64,000 nt of DNA from Planctomycetota bacterium (lineage in GTDB: Bacteria; Planctomycetota; UBA1135; UBA2386): assembly GCA_028281765.1 (NCBI GenBank), contig JANQJF010000083.1:62001-126000 (forward strand), given 5' to 3'. Position numbers and translations under genes: made by a program. Shown here piece by piece: positions 25,801-32,659 of this stretch (the stretch's first letter is position 1; each line of letters starts with the position of its first letter). A model generated the notes under the pieces. It saw only the letters and a program-made list of their open reading frames with translations. It was not told the DNA's origin and made no database searches.

Positions 25801-27034
25801 CGTCGCGCGACACCTGCAGTTCGAGAGCCCGAGGCGCGAAGCCCTGGAACTCGAAGCGGAGCTCTGCGAGATCTTGCGACCGCAGCTCCTGCTTGCGCGC
25901 CAGATCCGGCGTCGCCGCGAGCACGAGCGGGGACCCGGACTGCGCGAGCAGGTAGCTCGGCAGCGGCTCGACGAACGCAGCCGCCGAGAGCGCGACCGCC
26001 ACCATCAACACGATCGCCGCGGTCGCGCGCAGTCCGCGCGCCTGACCCGCCTCGCCGATCCGCCGCAGTTCCGCGCCGACGGCGGAAGCGCTCGCGGGCC
26101 GCATCGACGGTTCGAACTCGAGCAGCGCGTTGACGAGGCGCGCGAGCCGAACCGGCACGCCGCTGCCGGCGCGCAACCGCTCGACGCGCCCAGCGAGCGT
26201 CGCCGCCGCGAGCTCACGACCGTTCGATCCCTGGATCGGCAGCCGTCCGGTCAACGCGTGGAACGCGATGACTCCCAGACTGTACAGATCGGCCCGCGCG
26301 TCCGACTCCTCGCCGGCGAGGTGCTCGGGCGCGGCGTACGCCGGATTCGCGTAGCCCGGCGGCGCTCCGGCGTCGCTGCCCTCACCGCCGTCCCGCTGCG
26401 CGACCTCGTTCGGCATGCCGCGCGCGATGCCGAAGTCGAGGACCTTGACGAACGGCTCGCCATCACGAATCGAGATCGCGATGTTGCGCGGCGACAGATC
26501 GCGGTGCACGACGCCGACCTCATGCGCGGCCTCGAGCGCGCGGACGATCTGCGACATGATGTCGACGAGTACGCCCGGCGCCATCCGACTCCCCGACGAC
26601 AACCACGCGCTCAGCGGCAGACCGGCCGCGAGTTCCATCGCGAGGAAGACCGTGCCGTCCTCGGCCTCGCCGACGTCCTGCACGCGCGCCGAGTTCTCGT
26701 GCATGACCCGACCCGCCTTGCGGGCCTCGGCGAGAAACCATGAGCGGTATTCCGGGCGAGTCGCGAGGCGCTTGTGCAACAGCTTGAGCGCAACGGGAAC
26801 GAACGAGACCTCGTGCACCGCGCGGAACACGGTGCCCATCCCGCCCTTGCCGAGCACGCCCTGGAGCAGGTACTTGCCGCCGATCGTCCGACCGAGCAAC
26901 GGGTGACTCGCATCCGCCTCGCCGCGCCGCACCGGGAAGTGCACCTCCAATGTCGACAGCAGGGGTGTGCCGCAGTGATCGCACGCCGCCGCCGCGGTGT
27001 CCGAGATGCCGTCGCACGTGATGCAGATGCGCAT
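22844..27034 (-). CDS. Membrane Ser/Thr protein kinase fused to large extracytoplasmic region with FGE-like domain
   Basis: 1396 residues. An N-terminal zinc ribbon (CITC and CDHC at about 4-7 and 18-21) precedes a Hanks kinase at about 54-325: the glycine loop GVLGKGGMGTVF, K84 in VALKLL, catalytic loop HRDLSPRN (177-184), DFG (200-202) and APE. The usual lysine of HRDLKPEN is serine and the glutamate is arginine. A membrane segment lies near 335-357. The outer part of about 1000 residues has Ig-like beta repeats with recurring DTAPEIDL- and VDDxGTIR-type turns, and the last 230 residues look like an FGE/SUMF1 domain (FGVREWVADLPFSFG, ATLAFVGMRL). ATG at 27034 is used because it directly precedes the zinc ribbon. 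Coupled to the lipoprotein and PP2C genes. A signal receptor is likely; the ligand is unknown. Confidence 0.85.
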   Translation of the reverse strand: MRICITCDGISDTAAAACDHCGTPLLSTLEVHFPVRRGEADASHPLLGRTIGGKYLLQGVLGKGGMGTVFRAVHEVSFVPVALKLLHKRLATRPEYRSWFLAEARKAGRVMHENSARVQDVGEAEDGTVFLAMELAAGLPLSAWLSSGSRMAPGVLVDIMSQIVRALEAAHEVGVVHRDLSPRNIAISIRDGEPFVKVLDFGIARGMPNEVAQRDGGEGSDAGAPPGYANPAYAAPEHLAGEESDARADLYSLGVIAFHALTGRLPIQGSNGRELAAATLAGRVERLRAGSGVPVRLARLVNALLEFEPSMRPASASAVGAELRRIGEAGQARGLRATAAIVLMVAVALSAAAFVEPLPSYLLAQSGSPLVLAATPDLARKQELRSQDLAELRFEFQGFAPRALELQVSRDGRIVDSLALNPTVDGATLSISASVDEQAWIVPRLAGHSAVGSGELDLEFRVAGLPPLAYARLRVDDTAPEIDLQHDGTTDEAALNGKARLTIEAVDVGTIRRTELVVFVAGESPQRFPVDSGNYDVLELLGDAFPGVGDYGAIDLHVECVDVAGNVARSDVLGWSHFDLRAPDIVSAPTVIPYDGGGASVRLRLDDAEPDLDVSVRGPDGAVLRLRDAEPLGDKIDFVLVPGDTDPPFQNGTYRVRLEDKWGNDSEQFAEVWRFEVRDSNVVFAIRDGRAAVWDGLYLADGGEVVLGMQCNPLYRPRRGVATDSVGAARAVAIEPGDDGEWRLRVPALPDGRHEIAVQLEPVGEVENVDGPSVRPLSFLVSSATPSLRLPKLPDTRFLRQFVDGAVLRSEANGVSVSEGVAWDWRVPDVRMLRGSVWVGNPEFLEALEVTPPITADGDVVRAIEVRQGMNTIGVELVDPLGRTVEVWVGDEPAAMCAGGDGHRVQRVAEFFYHPQPCATLEPVIRVEHGQPTAFTVRCAIPFDSAAGIALQVGRERLSPRSFAVSEDGAEARLEFNATFEQVSAAAGLTTMPEEEFRGSGRFEVEVRLETPAGDFEFALPMQPVRSSLAPVRLGELFDTSIEGLESIVMVPSLGPGPVFVDPVPSDSSVRGSFRPLPVQDVRNVGVVFLQHAELTRAQYDVIVRRGLVRVSATPAQQWRRFVHAADPLGAERLTAAELLPSFREGSVSWADGRAAGPNRPVTGIDYFQCYTVVRLLGFLIAGDPALLRLPLGVELEAAALGERGGDTRLNGTRRCRRKAFESATNFLDDPTRWPPTVERSREVGDVVRTELGFELVGLDFGVREWVADLPFSFGVDGEPLLREWLSDHERHLQRAEQFALGQLPSSAQALQSFFARIGAVRGLANGEVAGLIDGISGREIASGEYLSPRVPGVTRCQNLRRDGREPSSRDRDATLAFVGMRLAGGARFVDKVRAR

Positions 27035-27074
27035 GCAGCGGACTACCGTAGCGCCAATCCGAGCGATGCGGGCA

Positions 27075-27956
27075 TCACTCGGCGAGAACGAGGCAGTCCT
27101 TCCAGCGATTGCGCAAACGCAGGTCGCCGCCCGCGAGGCCTTCGAGTCCCGGTCGCATCGCCAGCATCGCGCCGAGCACGTGCGCCTTGGTGCCAGCCTG
27201 CACCGCCCCGCCGTCGTTCGCCGCCCGGCCGTAGTGCATCCACACCGGCGCGCCATCCGCGCGCTCGAGCGCGATGACGATCTCCGAGTAGCGCGGGTCC
27301 GCGACGAAGCGCCCGCCGAGATTGTTCGCGTCGACCTCGAGGAGCGCCGGCGCATCGGACACGTGTGGCAACACCTCATCACGCCACTCGACCGCGACGT
27401 GCGCGGCACACAGGACGCGCGGGTCCTTGCACGTCTCGCCAGGCCGCACGTAGCCGCGCGCGATCGCGCGCGGCACCGTGACGACCGGCAAATCCGGGCG
27501 GCGCGTCGGCGGCGGCATCACCATGCCGTCCCGCGAGACGAGCGCGACGACGCGTTCGTCGGCCGCGACCGCGACGACCGGCCGGCGCAGCTCGATGTCG
27601 AGCGCGAACCGGTCCGGGTAAACGCGGCGCACGGCAACCGCCTCGACCCAGGGATTGAGCGCGAGCCGATCGCGAATCAGGCGCGCGGCGGCATCGTCCG
27701 CGAACTCGACCCACCCGCGGAGGATCGGCTCGAGATCGGTCAGGACTCGCTCGAGGAGCGGTCCCTGCAGCCAATTCGGCGCGGAGCGCAGGCCGACCCG
27801 TTCCAAATCGACCTGCGGCCCGTGGGGCGCACCGCCGAGGCGCGCCGAGACGACCGCGTACGCACGCGGGCCCGCGAACCAAACGGTGACAAGAAGCGCG
27901 ACCAAGACCGCGCTGCGGACGATCCAGATGCGCGAAGTGCCTTCGGATTCGGTCAC
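27075..27956 (-). CDS. FtsQ/DivIB-like membrane protein (tentative)
   Basis: 293 residues. A single membrane segment near residues 10-30 (VRSAVLVALLVTVWFAG) is followed by a periplasmic region with a POTRA-like stretch: NPWVEAVAVRRVYPDRFALD then ELRRPVVAV, the pattern of FtsQ/DivIB, and a segment resembling the FtsQ beta domain (EVDANNLGGRFVADPRYSEI). FtsQ helps recruit FtsBL and FtsW at the division septum. No other cell division gene is nearby, so the name is a fold-based suggestion; a generic POTRA protein is the alternative. The GTG at 27956 gives a short cytoplasmic lead. It ends about 40 bases before the kinase-FGE gene and follows the 82-aa gene by 55 bases, so all are probably one transcript. 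Confidence 0.6.
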   Translation of the reverse strand: MTESEGTSRIWIVRSAVLVALLVTVWFAGPRAYAVVSARLGGAPHGPQVDLERVGLRSAPNWLQGPLLERVLTDLEPILRGWVEFADDAAARLIRDRLALNPWVEAVAVRRVYPDRFALDIELRRPVVAVAADERVVALVSRDGMVMPPPTRRPDLPVVTVPRAIARGYVRPGETCKDPRVLCAAHVAVEWRDEVLPHVSDAPALLEVDANNLGGRFVADPRYSEIVIALERADGAPVWMHYGRAANDGGAVQAGTKAHVLGAMLAMRPGLEGLAGGDLRLRNRWKDCLVLAE

Positions 27957-28011
27957 GGTTTCGGTTCCGTCGCCGGCGCGTGAGCCGCGTCGCGCCGGCG
28001 CCGCGATGCGA

Positions 28012-28260
28012 CTAGTTCAGGCGGGTGACGGCCGGCTTCTCACCGGACTGCTTCGCTTCCTTGCCGCCGCGCTCGCGCGCGCCGTCGACGTCTTCGATGA
28101 AGATCTCGAGGGTGTCCAGGATGCTCTCCCCGAGTTCGCGATCGAGCACGACGTCCTTGTTGCCCTGACCGTTGTCGAGCTCGTGCTCGAGCAGGCGCGC
28201 GAGCACCTTGAGTTGCGAAACGTGACGACGAACGAAGTTCGAGTCCTTCTTGGATTCCAT
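28012..28260 (-). CDS. Small charged protein of 82 residues, unknown function
   Basis: 82 residues, mainly helical and charged (VSQLKVLARLLEHELDNGQG, then LGESILDTLEIFIEDVDGAR), without a signal or membrane segment. Two amphipathic helices suggest dimerisation or binding to a larger partner. A strong GGGAGG lies seven bases before the ATG at 28260, and a good promoter (TTGCAA, 16 bases, TATGCT) lies about 70 bases upstream, so the gene is likely well expressed. It starts the minus-strand unit leading to the FtsQ-like and kinase-FGE genes. No family is recognised. Confidence 0.7.
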   Translation of the reverse strand: MESKKDSNFVRRHVSQLKVLARLLEHELDNGQGNKDVVLDRELGESILDTLEIFIEDVDGARERGGKEAKQSGEKPAVTRLN

Positions 28261-28327
28261 AGCCGCCTCCCAAAAGGGCTAGGTGTTGTTGCGGTTGAAG
28301 ACCGACCTCTTGTCGATCGAACAACGC

Positions 28328-28355
28328 AGCATAGCGGGGTCGAATCGCGTTGCAA
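28328..28355 (-). promoter_or_regulatory. Promoter for 82-aa gene unit
   Basis: On the minus strand, TTGCAA (28350-28355) and TATGCT (28328-28333) are separated by 16 bases. The next 14 bases upstream (28356-28369) form a palindrome, CACAAG-AC-CTTGTG, which could be an operator at the -35. The leader would be about 60 bases. Confidence 0.5.
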
Positions 28356-28450
28356 CACAAGACCTTGTGGATGAGTTTCAACACAGTACACAACGCGACG
28401 AATGTCGATCCGATCTTTCTTCTGCTTCCCAGCACGGCAACATGAGGCAG

Positions 28451-28466
28451 CGGAGGAAGGCCTCCG
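28451..28466 (+). promoter_or_regulatory. Hairpin overlapping the helicase ribosome-binding site
   Basis: CGGAGG (28451-28456) and CCTCCG (28461-28466) can pair around AAGG, placing the GGAGG of the Shine-Dalgarno in the stem, seven bases before the ATG at 28473. It could limit initiation; the sequence is seen and regulation is inferred. Confidence 0.4.
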
Positions 28467-28472
28467 ACCGAC

Positions 28473-30494
28473 ATGCGGTTCAAGGGCTACACCCTCAATT
28501 CGTTTCAGGTACGAGCCGCCGAGGCAATTGGCGACGGCGCGAACGTACTGCTGTCCGCCCCCACCGGCGCGGGCAAGACCCTCGTCGCCGAATACGCGAT
28601 CGAAGAAGCAGTCGACGCCGGGCGGCGCGTGATCTACACGAGCCCGATCAAGGCACTGAGCAATCAGAAGTACCGCGACTTCGTCGAGGACGGCCTCGAA
28701 GTCGGACTCATGACCGGCGACCTCACGCTCGACGCGGGCGCGCAGGTGCTGATCATGACGACCGAGATCTTCCGCAACGCGGTGTTCGAGGATCCGGAGC
28801 GCTTCAACGACGTCGATTTCGTGATCTTCGACGAGGTACACTTCCTCGACGACCGTGACCGCGGCACGGTCTGGGAAGAGAGCATCATGTTCGCGCCGAA
28901 GCACGTCCGCTTCGTCGCGCTGTCTGCGACGATCAGCAATCTGACGCAGTTCGGGAAGTGGCTCGAACAGACGCGCGAACACGAGCTCGCGATCATCCGG
29001 CACGACAAGCGACCGGTCCCGTTGCACCACGAGTCCTTCCACCCCGACGCCGGCTTCTTCAAGCTCGCGCAGCGCAAGAAGGCCGTGCAGAAGGCACGCC
29101 GCGCCAACCCCAAGTCACACGGACGCGGGCAGCCGAAGTACGTCCGTGGTCGACGCCAACACGGCAACAAACAGCGGCGCGGCGGGCCGAGGCGACCTCA
29201 CCCCTCACAGCTCGTGCTCGACGACCTCGAGTCCCGCGAGCTGCTCCCCGTGCTGTTCTTCTGCTTTTCCCGCAAGGAATGCGAGATCAAGGCGGACCGC
29301 AACATGCACCGCCAGCTGCTCAATCGGAAGGAGCGCACCCGCATCCTCGAGCTCTTCGACGAGGTCTGCGAGAAGTTCGAGCTGGATCCCGACAACGATC
29401 CGGCGCTGCAGGGCATCGAGCGGCGCGCCGCGCGCGGCATCGGCTATCACCACGCTGGCGTGCTGCCGATCCACAAGGAGGTCGTGGAGCGACTGTTCAC
29501 ATCCGGCCTGCTCCGCATCCTGTTCACGACGGAGACGTTCGCGCTCGGGATCAACATGCCGGCGCGCACGGTCGTGTTCGATTCGCTCCGCAAGTTCGAC
29601 GGCATCTCGTTCGACTACATGAGCGCGCGGGACTACATGCAGATGGCGGGGCGCGCCGGCCGGCAGGGCATCGACCGCGAAGGGATGGTCATCTCGATCC
29701 TCGACGACGAGGAGCTCGAGGACGCGCCGCTGTCCGACCTGTTCAACGGCAAGGTCGAGCCGATCAAGTCGCGCTTCAATCTGTCGTATTCGACGATCAT
29801 GAACCTGTACGAGCGCATGGGCGACGACCTCATCGCGGCGTACGACCGTTCGTTCGCCGCGTTCCAGGCCGGCCACGGCACGAGCCAAAAGAACAAGGAG
29901 CGCCAGCGCAGCCGAGCGCGCGCGGCGCTGCGCGCGCGAATCAACGTGCTCCGCGAAGCGGACTACCTCGACGCCGACGGCCTGACGTCCCGCGGCAAGA
30001 TCGCGCAGCAGATCAACGGCTACGAGATCCAGGTCACGGAGCTGCTGCTCGACGGCGTGCTCGACGACTTGAGCTACCACAAGCTCGCCGCGCTGTTCGC
30101 GTCGCTGGTCTACGAAGCGCGGCGCGGCTCGCCGCGTCAGACCGGCAAGAGTCCCCTCGGCAACGACGTGGCTCGCCGCGCCGATCTCGCGGTGCGCCGC
30201 TTCACGGCGGTCGAGGCACTCTACGGTTTCGAGAACACGATCAAGATGCCGGACCACGGCCTCGCCGAGGCGGTCATGGCGTGGAGCCGCGGCTGCGACA
30301 TGGAAGAGCTCGAGTCGATCGCCGGCTCGGACGGCGGCGACGTCGTGCGCACGCTGCGGATGGCGATCCAGATGATGCGCCAGCTCAGGAGCGCGCTGAG
30401 CGGCGACTACGGCCTCATCGATCGGCTGGAGGAAGCGATCGTGTCGATCAACCGCGACGAGGTCGACGCGAAGCGGCAGTTCGAGCTCGGCTGA
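28473..30494 (+). CDS. Ski2-like superfamily 2 RNA helicase
   Basis: 673 residues. ATP-dependent helicase of the Ski2/Mtr4/HelY type, probably acting on RNA in decay or ribosome maturation. Seen: motif I APTGAGKT (29-36), Ia TSPIKALSNQKY (56-67), motif II DEVH (120-123), III SAT (151-153), an insertion of basic residues near 205-235 (RGRRQHGNKQRRGG), motif IV LFFCFSRKECE, motif V TTETFALGINMPARTVV and VI QMAGRAGRQG, followed by a C-terminal helical DSHCT-like region of about 260 residues. It lacks the arch domain of Mtr4. The hairpin at 28451-28466 may mask its ribosome-binding site. It is convergent with the glycosyltransferase gene, three bases apart. Confidence 0.92.
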   Translation: MRFKGYTLNSFQVRAAEAIGDGANVLLSAPTGAGKTLVAEYAIEEAVDAGRRVIYTSPIKALSNQKYRDFVEDGLEVGLMTGDLTLDAGAQVLIMTTEIFRNAVFEDPERFNDVDFVIFDEVHFLDDRDRGTVWEESIMFAPKHVRFVALSATISNLTQFGKWLEQTREHELAIIRHDKRPVPLHHESFHPDAGFFKLAQRKKAVQKARRANPKSHGRGQPKYVRGRRQHGNKQRRGGPRRPHPSQLVLDDLESRELLPVLFFCFSRKECEIKADRNMHRQLLNRKERTRILELFDEVCEKFELDPDNDPALQGIERRAARGIGYHHAGVLPIHKEVVERLFTSGLLRILFTTETFALGINMPARTVVFDSLRKFDGISFDYMSARDYMQMAGRAGRQGIDREGMVISILDDEELEDAPLSDLFNGKVEPIKSRFNLSYSTIMNLYERMGDDLIAAYDRSFAAFQAGHGTSQKNKERQRSRARAALRARINVLREADYLDADGLTSRGKIAQQINGYEIQVTELLLDGVLDDLSYHKLAALFASLVYEARRGSPRQTGKSPLGNDVARRADLAVRRFTAVEALYGFENTIKMPDHGLAEAVMAWSRGCDMEELESIAGSDGGDVVRTLRMAIQMMRQLRSALSGDYGLIDRLEEAIVSINRDEVDAKRQFELG

Positions 30495-30497
30495 CGC

Positions 30498-32582
30498 TCA
30501 GTGCCGCCGCAGCGCGCGCCCGAGGCGGTCCGCGACGCCGCCGAGACCGAGCTTCTTTGCGAGCCCGTAGACCTTGTCGACGAATACGTAGCGCACAGGC
30601 CAACGACCGCGCTCCTCGCGCACCCGATCGAACTCCTTCGCGTCTCGCCCCCACGTCTGATTGAGCATCCACAGGAGCTCGCGTTCTTCCTGGTCGTCCG
30701 TGAGGTGACGTTCGATCAGCAGGCCGATCAACGCACGGAAGTTCGGCCACGCGTCCGCCTGCATCATCGAGTCGACGCGCATCCGGTAGTCGTAGAGCAC
30801 GCGCGGTAGCGCGCACCCGCGGACACCGCGCCTCGCGAGGTCGATCCACAGCGCCCAGTCCTCGAACGAAATCAGCAGCTCGTCGTAGTCGAGGCCGAGC
30901 TCGACGAGCGTCTGCTTGCGGAAGAACGCACCGGCATCCCCGAATCGATTGATCATCAGGGAGAACCCGCGCACGAACGGCAGCGGATTGAAGATCCCGA
31001 CGTCCGCGCCGGTCGCATCGTCGAAGAAGCGCACGTGCGGGACGGCGAAGCCCGCGTCGGGGCGCGCCAACAGCGCCGCGACCGCGCACCGCGCGTAGTC
31101 CGGTCGGAGGGCGTTGTCCGCATCGAGGAACAGCAGGAACTCCCCCTTCGCGTGACGGATGCCGTGGTTGCGCGCGGAGCTCAGTCCGCCGTTCTCCTTG
31201 TGCAGGACGCGCACGCGCGAATCCGACCCTTCGATGCGCGCGAGGATCGATGCGGCGTCTTCGAGCGGCGAGCCGTCGTTGACGACCAGGATCTCGAGGT
31301 TCGCGTACGACTGCTCGTTCGCCGAGCGCACCGCGGCGTCGACGGTGTCCCGGTCGCGGTAGAACGGGATCACGATCGACACGAGCGGCTCGGCCGTCGA
31401 CGGCTCGCGAGCCCGCAGCGTCGCCGCGCGCGCGGCGACCGTCCGCTCGATCGTGTCGCAGTAGGCCGCAGGATCCGCGAGCTCGCGAATCCGGTGCGCC
31501 GCGTTCGCGCCGATCTCACCGAACCGCGCGAGGTACTCGTCGAGACCACGCACGACGCGCACGATGTCGTCCGCGTCTTCGCCGTCGACCGTGAACCCCG
31601 ACTCGCCGTCGACGATCATCTCCGACATCCCGCCGTGACGCCCACCGATCACGACGCGCCCGAGCGCCATCGCCTCGATGCACGCGTTCGGCCAGTTCTC
31701 GAATCGCGAAGGGAGGATGCACACGGGCGATTGCGCGATCACGCGGAGCAGCTCGTCCCGGGGTAGCGCGTCGTCGACCCGGACGTTGGCCGCCGGCTGC
31801 TTCGTCAGCCATTCGCGCAGCGAACCCCCGTACGGAGAGAACGGCGTGTCCGCGCCGATGATGCGCAGCCGCAGGTCGGGCATGCGGCGGAACGCGTCGA
31901 CGAGTTCGGCCACGCCCTTGCGCGGCTCGATGCGTCCGAAGTAGACGAACTCGAAGTCCGCGAGAGACTCGGGTTGCGAACCGATCGGTACCGCGTTCGG
32001 CAGCTCCATCGGATAGCGCACGATCGCGACATCGTCTCGGTCGCGACCGAGACGATCGCACACGAGATCGCGCAATCCCAAGGACGGCGAATTGAGGAAC
32101 TCCACGTCGCGCAGCAAGTCGTCCTCGAGCGAGAACGTCTCCCACTCGAGCTGATTGGCCCGGTGTAGCTGCCCGTTGTACCGATAGCACTCGTACGACG
32201 GCGAGTGCAGCGTCACGGCCATCACCGTGTCTCCGTACGAACGAAACAGCTGCTGCTCTCGCAGCGCGACGAGCCCCTCGGCCTGGTAGTCCGCGAACTC
32301 GACGTAGTCGAAGCTCACACCGGACGCCTGCAGCGTCTCGTGCACGCGATACGCATACTCGTAGTGCGGCGCGCCATACAGGAACGGGATCCGCGGCGTC
32401 TCGGACGCACGCACGACGACCACGCGAGCAAATCCTTCGATCCGCTCGGGCGCCGGTTCGTCCGTGAACAGCCACACTTCGTGCCCGCGACTCGTGAGCG
32501 CCTTGCCCGCCTCGGCGACGTAGGTCCCGATGCCGCCACCGCGAACCCCGACGACCTCTCTGCTGACGAACGCGATCCTCAT
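30498..32582 (-). CDS. Bifunctional glycosyltransferase, GT4-like plus GT2-like domains
   Basis: 694 residues. Residues about 1-380 are GT-B: GGGIGTYVAEAGKALTSRGH at the N-terminus, and a C-terminal nucleotide-sugar site with GRIEPRKGVAELVDAF and a FENWPNACIEAMALGRVVIG loop (the E of the EX7E-like motif). Residues about 397-640 are GT-A of family 2: LVSIVIPFYRDRDTVDAAVR, EILVVNDGS and LLFLDADNAL with the DxD-type metal site. A fusion of two transferases suggests successive sugar additions to one polysaccharide or glycoprotein. ATG at 32582 is used because the GT4 fold starts there. TACAGT followed by CCGCGG lies 12 bases upstream, so the leader is very short. The acceptor and sugar are not predictable. 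Confidence 0.87.
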   Translation of the reverse strand: MRIAFVSREVVGVRGGGIGTYVAEAGKALTSRGHEVWLFTDEPAPERIEGFARVVVVRASETPRIPFLYGAPHYEYAYRVHETLQASGVSFDYVEFADYQAEGLVALREQQLFRSYGDTVMAVTLHSPSYECYRYNGQLHRANQLEWETFSLEDDLLRDVEFLNSPSLGLRDLVCDRLGRDRDDVAIVRYPMELPNAVPIGSQPESLADFEFVYFGRIEPRKGVAELVDAFRRMPDLRLRIIGADTPFSPYGGSLREWLTKQPAANVRVDDALPRDELLRVIAQSPVCILPSRFENWPNACIEAMALGRVVIGGRHGGMSEMIVDGESGFTVDGEDADDIVRVVRGLDEYLARFGEIGANAAHRIRELADPAAYCDTIERTVAARAATLRAREPSTAEPLVSIVIPFYRDRDTVDAAVRSANEQSYANLEILVVNDGSPLEDAASILARIEGSDSRVRVLHKENGGLSSARNHGIRHAKGEFLLFLDADNALRPDYARCAVAALLARPDAGFAVPHVRFFDDATGADVGIFNPLPFVRGFSLMINRFGDAGAFFRKQTLVELGLDYDELLISFEDWALWIDLARRGVRGCALPRVLYDYRMRVDSMMQADAWPNFRALIGLLIERHLTDDQEERELLWMLNQTWGRDAKEFDRVREERGRWPVRYVFVDKVYGLAKKLGLGGVADRLGRALRRH

Positions 32583-32594
32583 GAGCCGCCGCGG

Positions 32595-32600
32595 ACTGTA
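32595..32600 (-). promoter_or_regulatory. Candidate -10 element (TACAGT) for glycosyltransferase gene
   Basis: Minus-strand TACAGT followed by CCGCGG lies 12 bases before the ATG at 32582 and fits the TANNNT-C-rich pattern near other starts here. 4 of 6 to consensus; no clear -35. Confidence 0.3.
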
Positions 32601-32646
32601 GCCGTGATGGCGACGCATGCCGATGCCTTTCCTGAGTTCCGAGTGC

Positions 32647-32652
32647 TACCCT
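32647..32652 (+). promoter_or_regulatory. Candidate extended -10 element (TGC-TACCCT) for second HEAT-VWA gene
   Basis: TACCCT preceded by TGC ends seven bases before the ATG at 32660, predicting a leaderless message. No Shine-Dalgarno is visible. 4 of 6 to consensus. Confidence 0.35.
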
Positions 32653-32659
32653 GACGAGC

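Noticed and set aside
28337..28352. tRNA T-loop-like sequence GGGGTCGAATCGCG
   Set aside because: No acceptor stem, D-arm or anticodon arm can be formed around it, and the conserved GTTC is missing.
28366..28374. DnaA-box-like TCATCCACA (minus strand)
   Set aside because: A single site with one mismatch to TTATCCACA, without a cluster or an AT-rich unwinding region, so not evidence for a replication origin.
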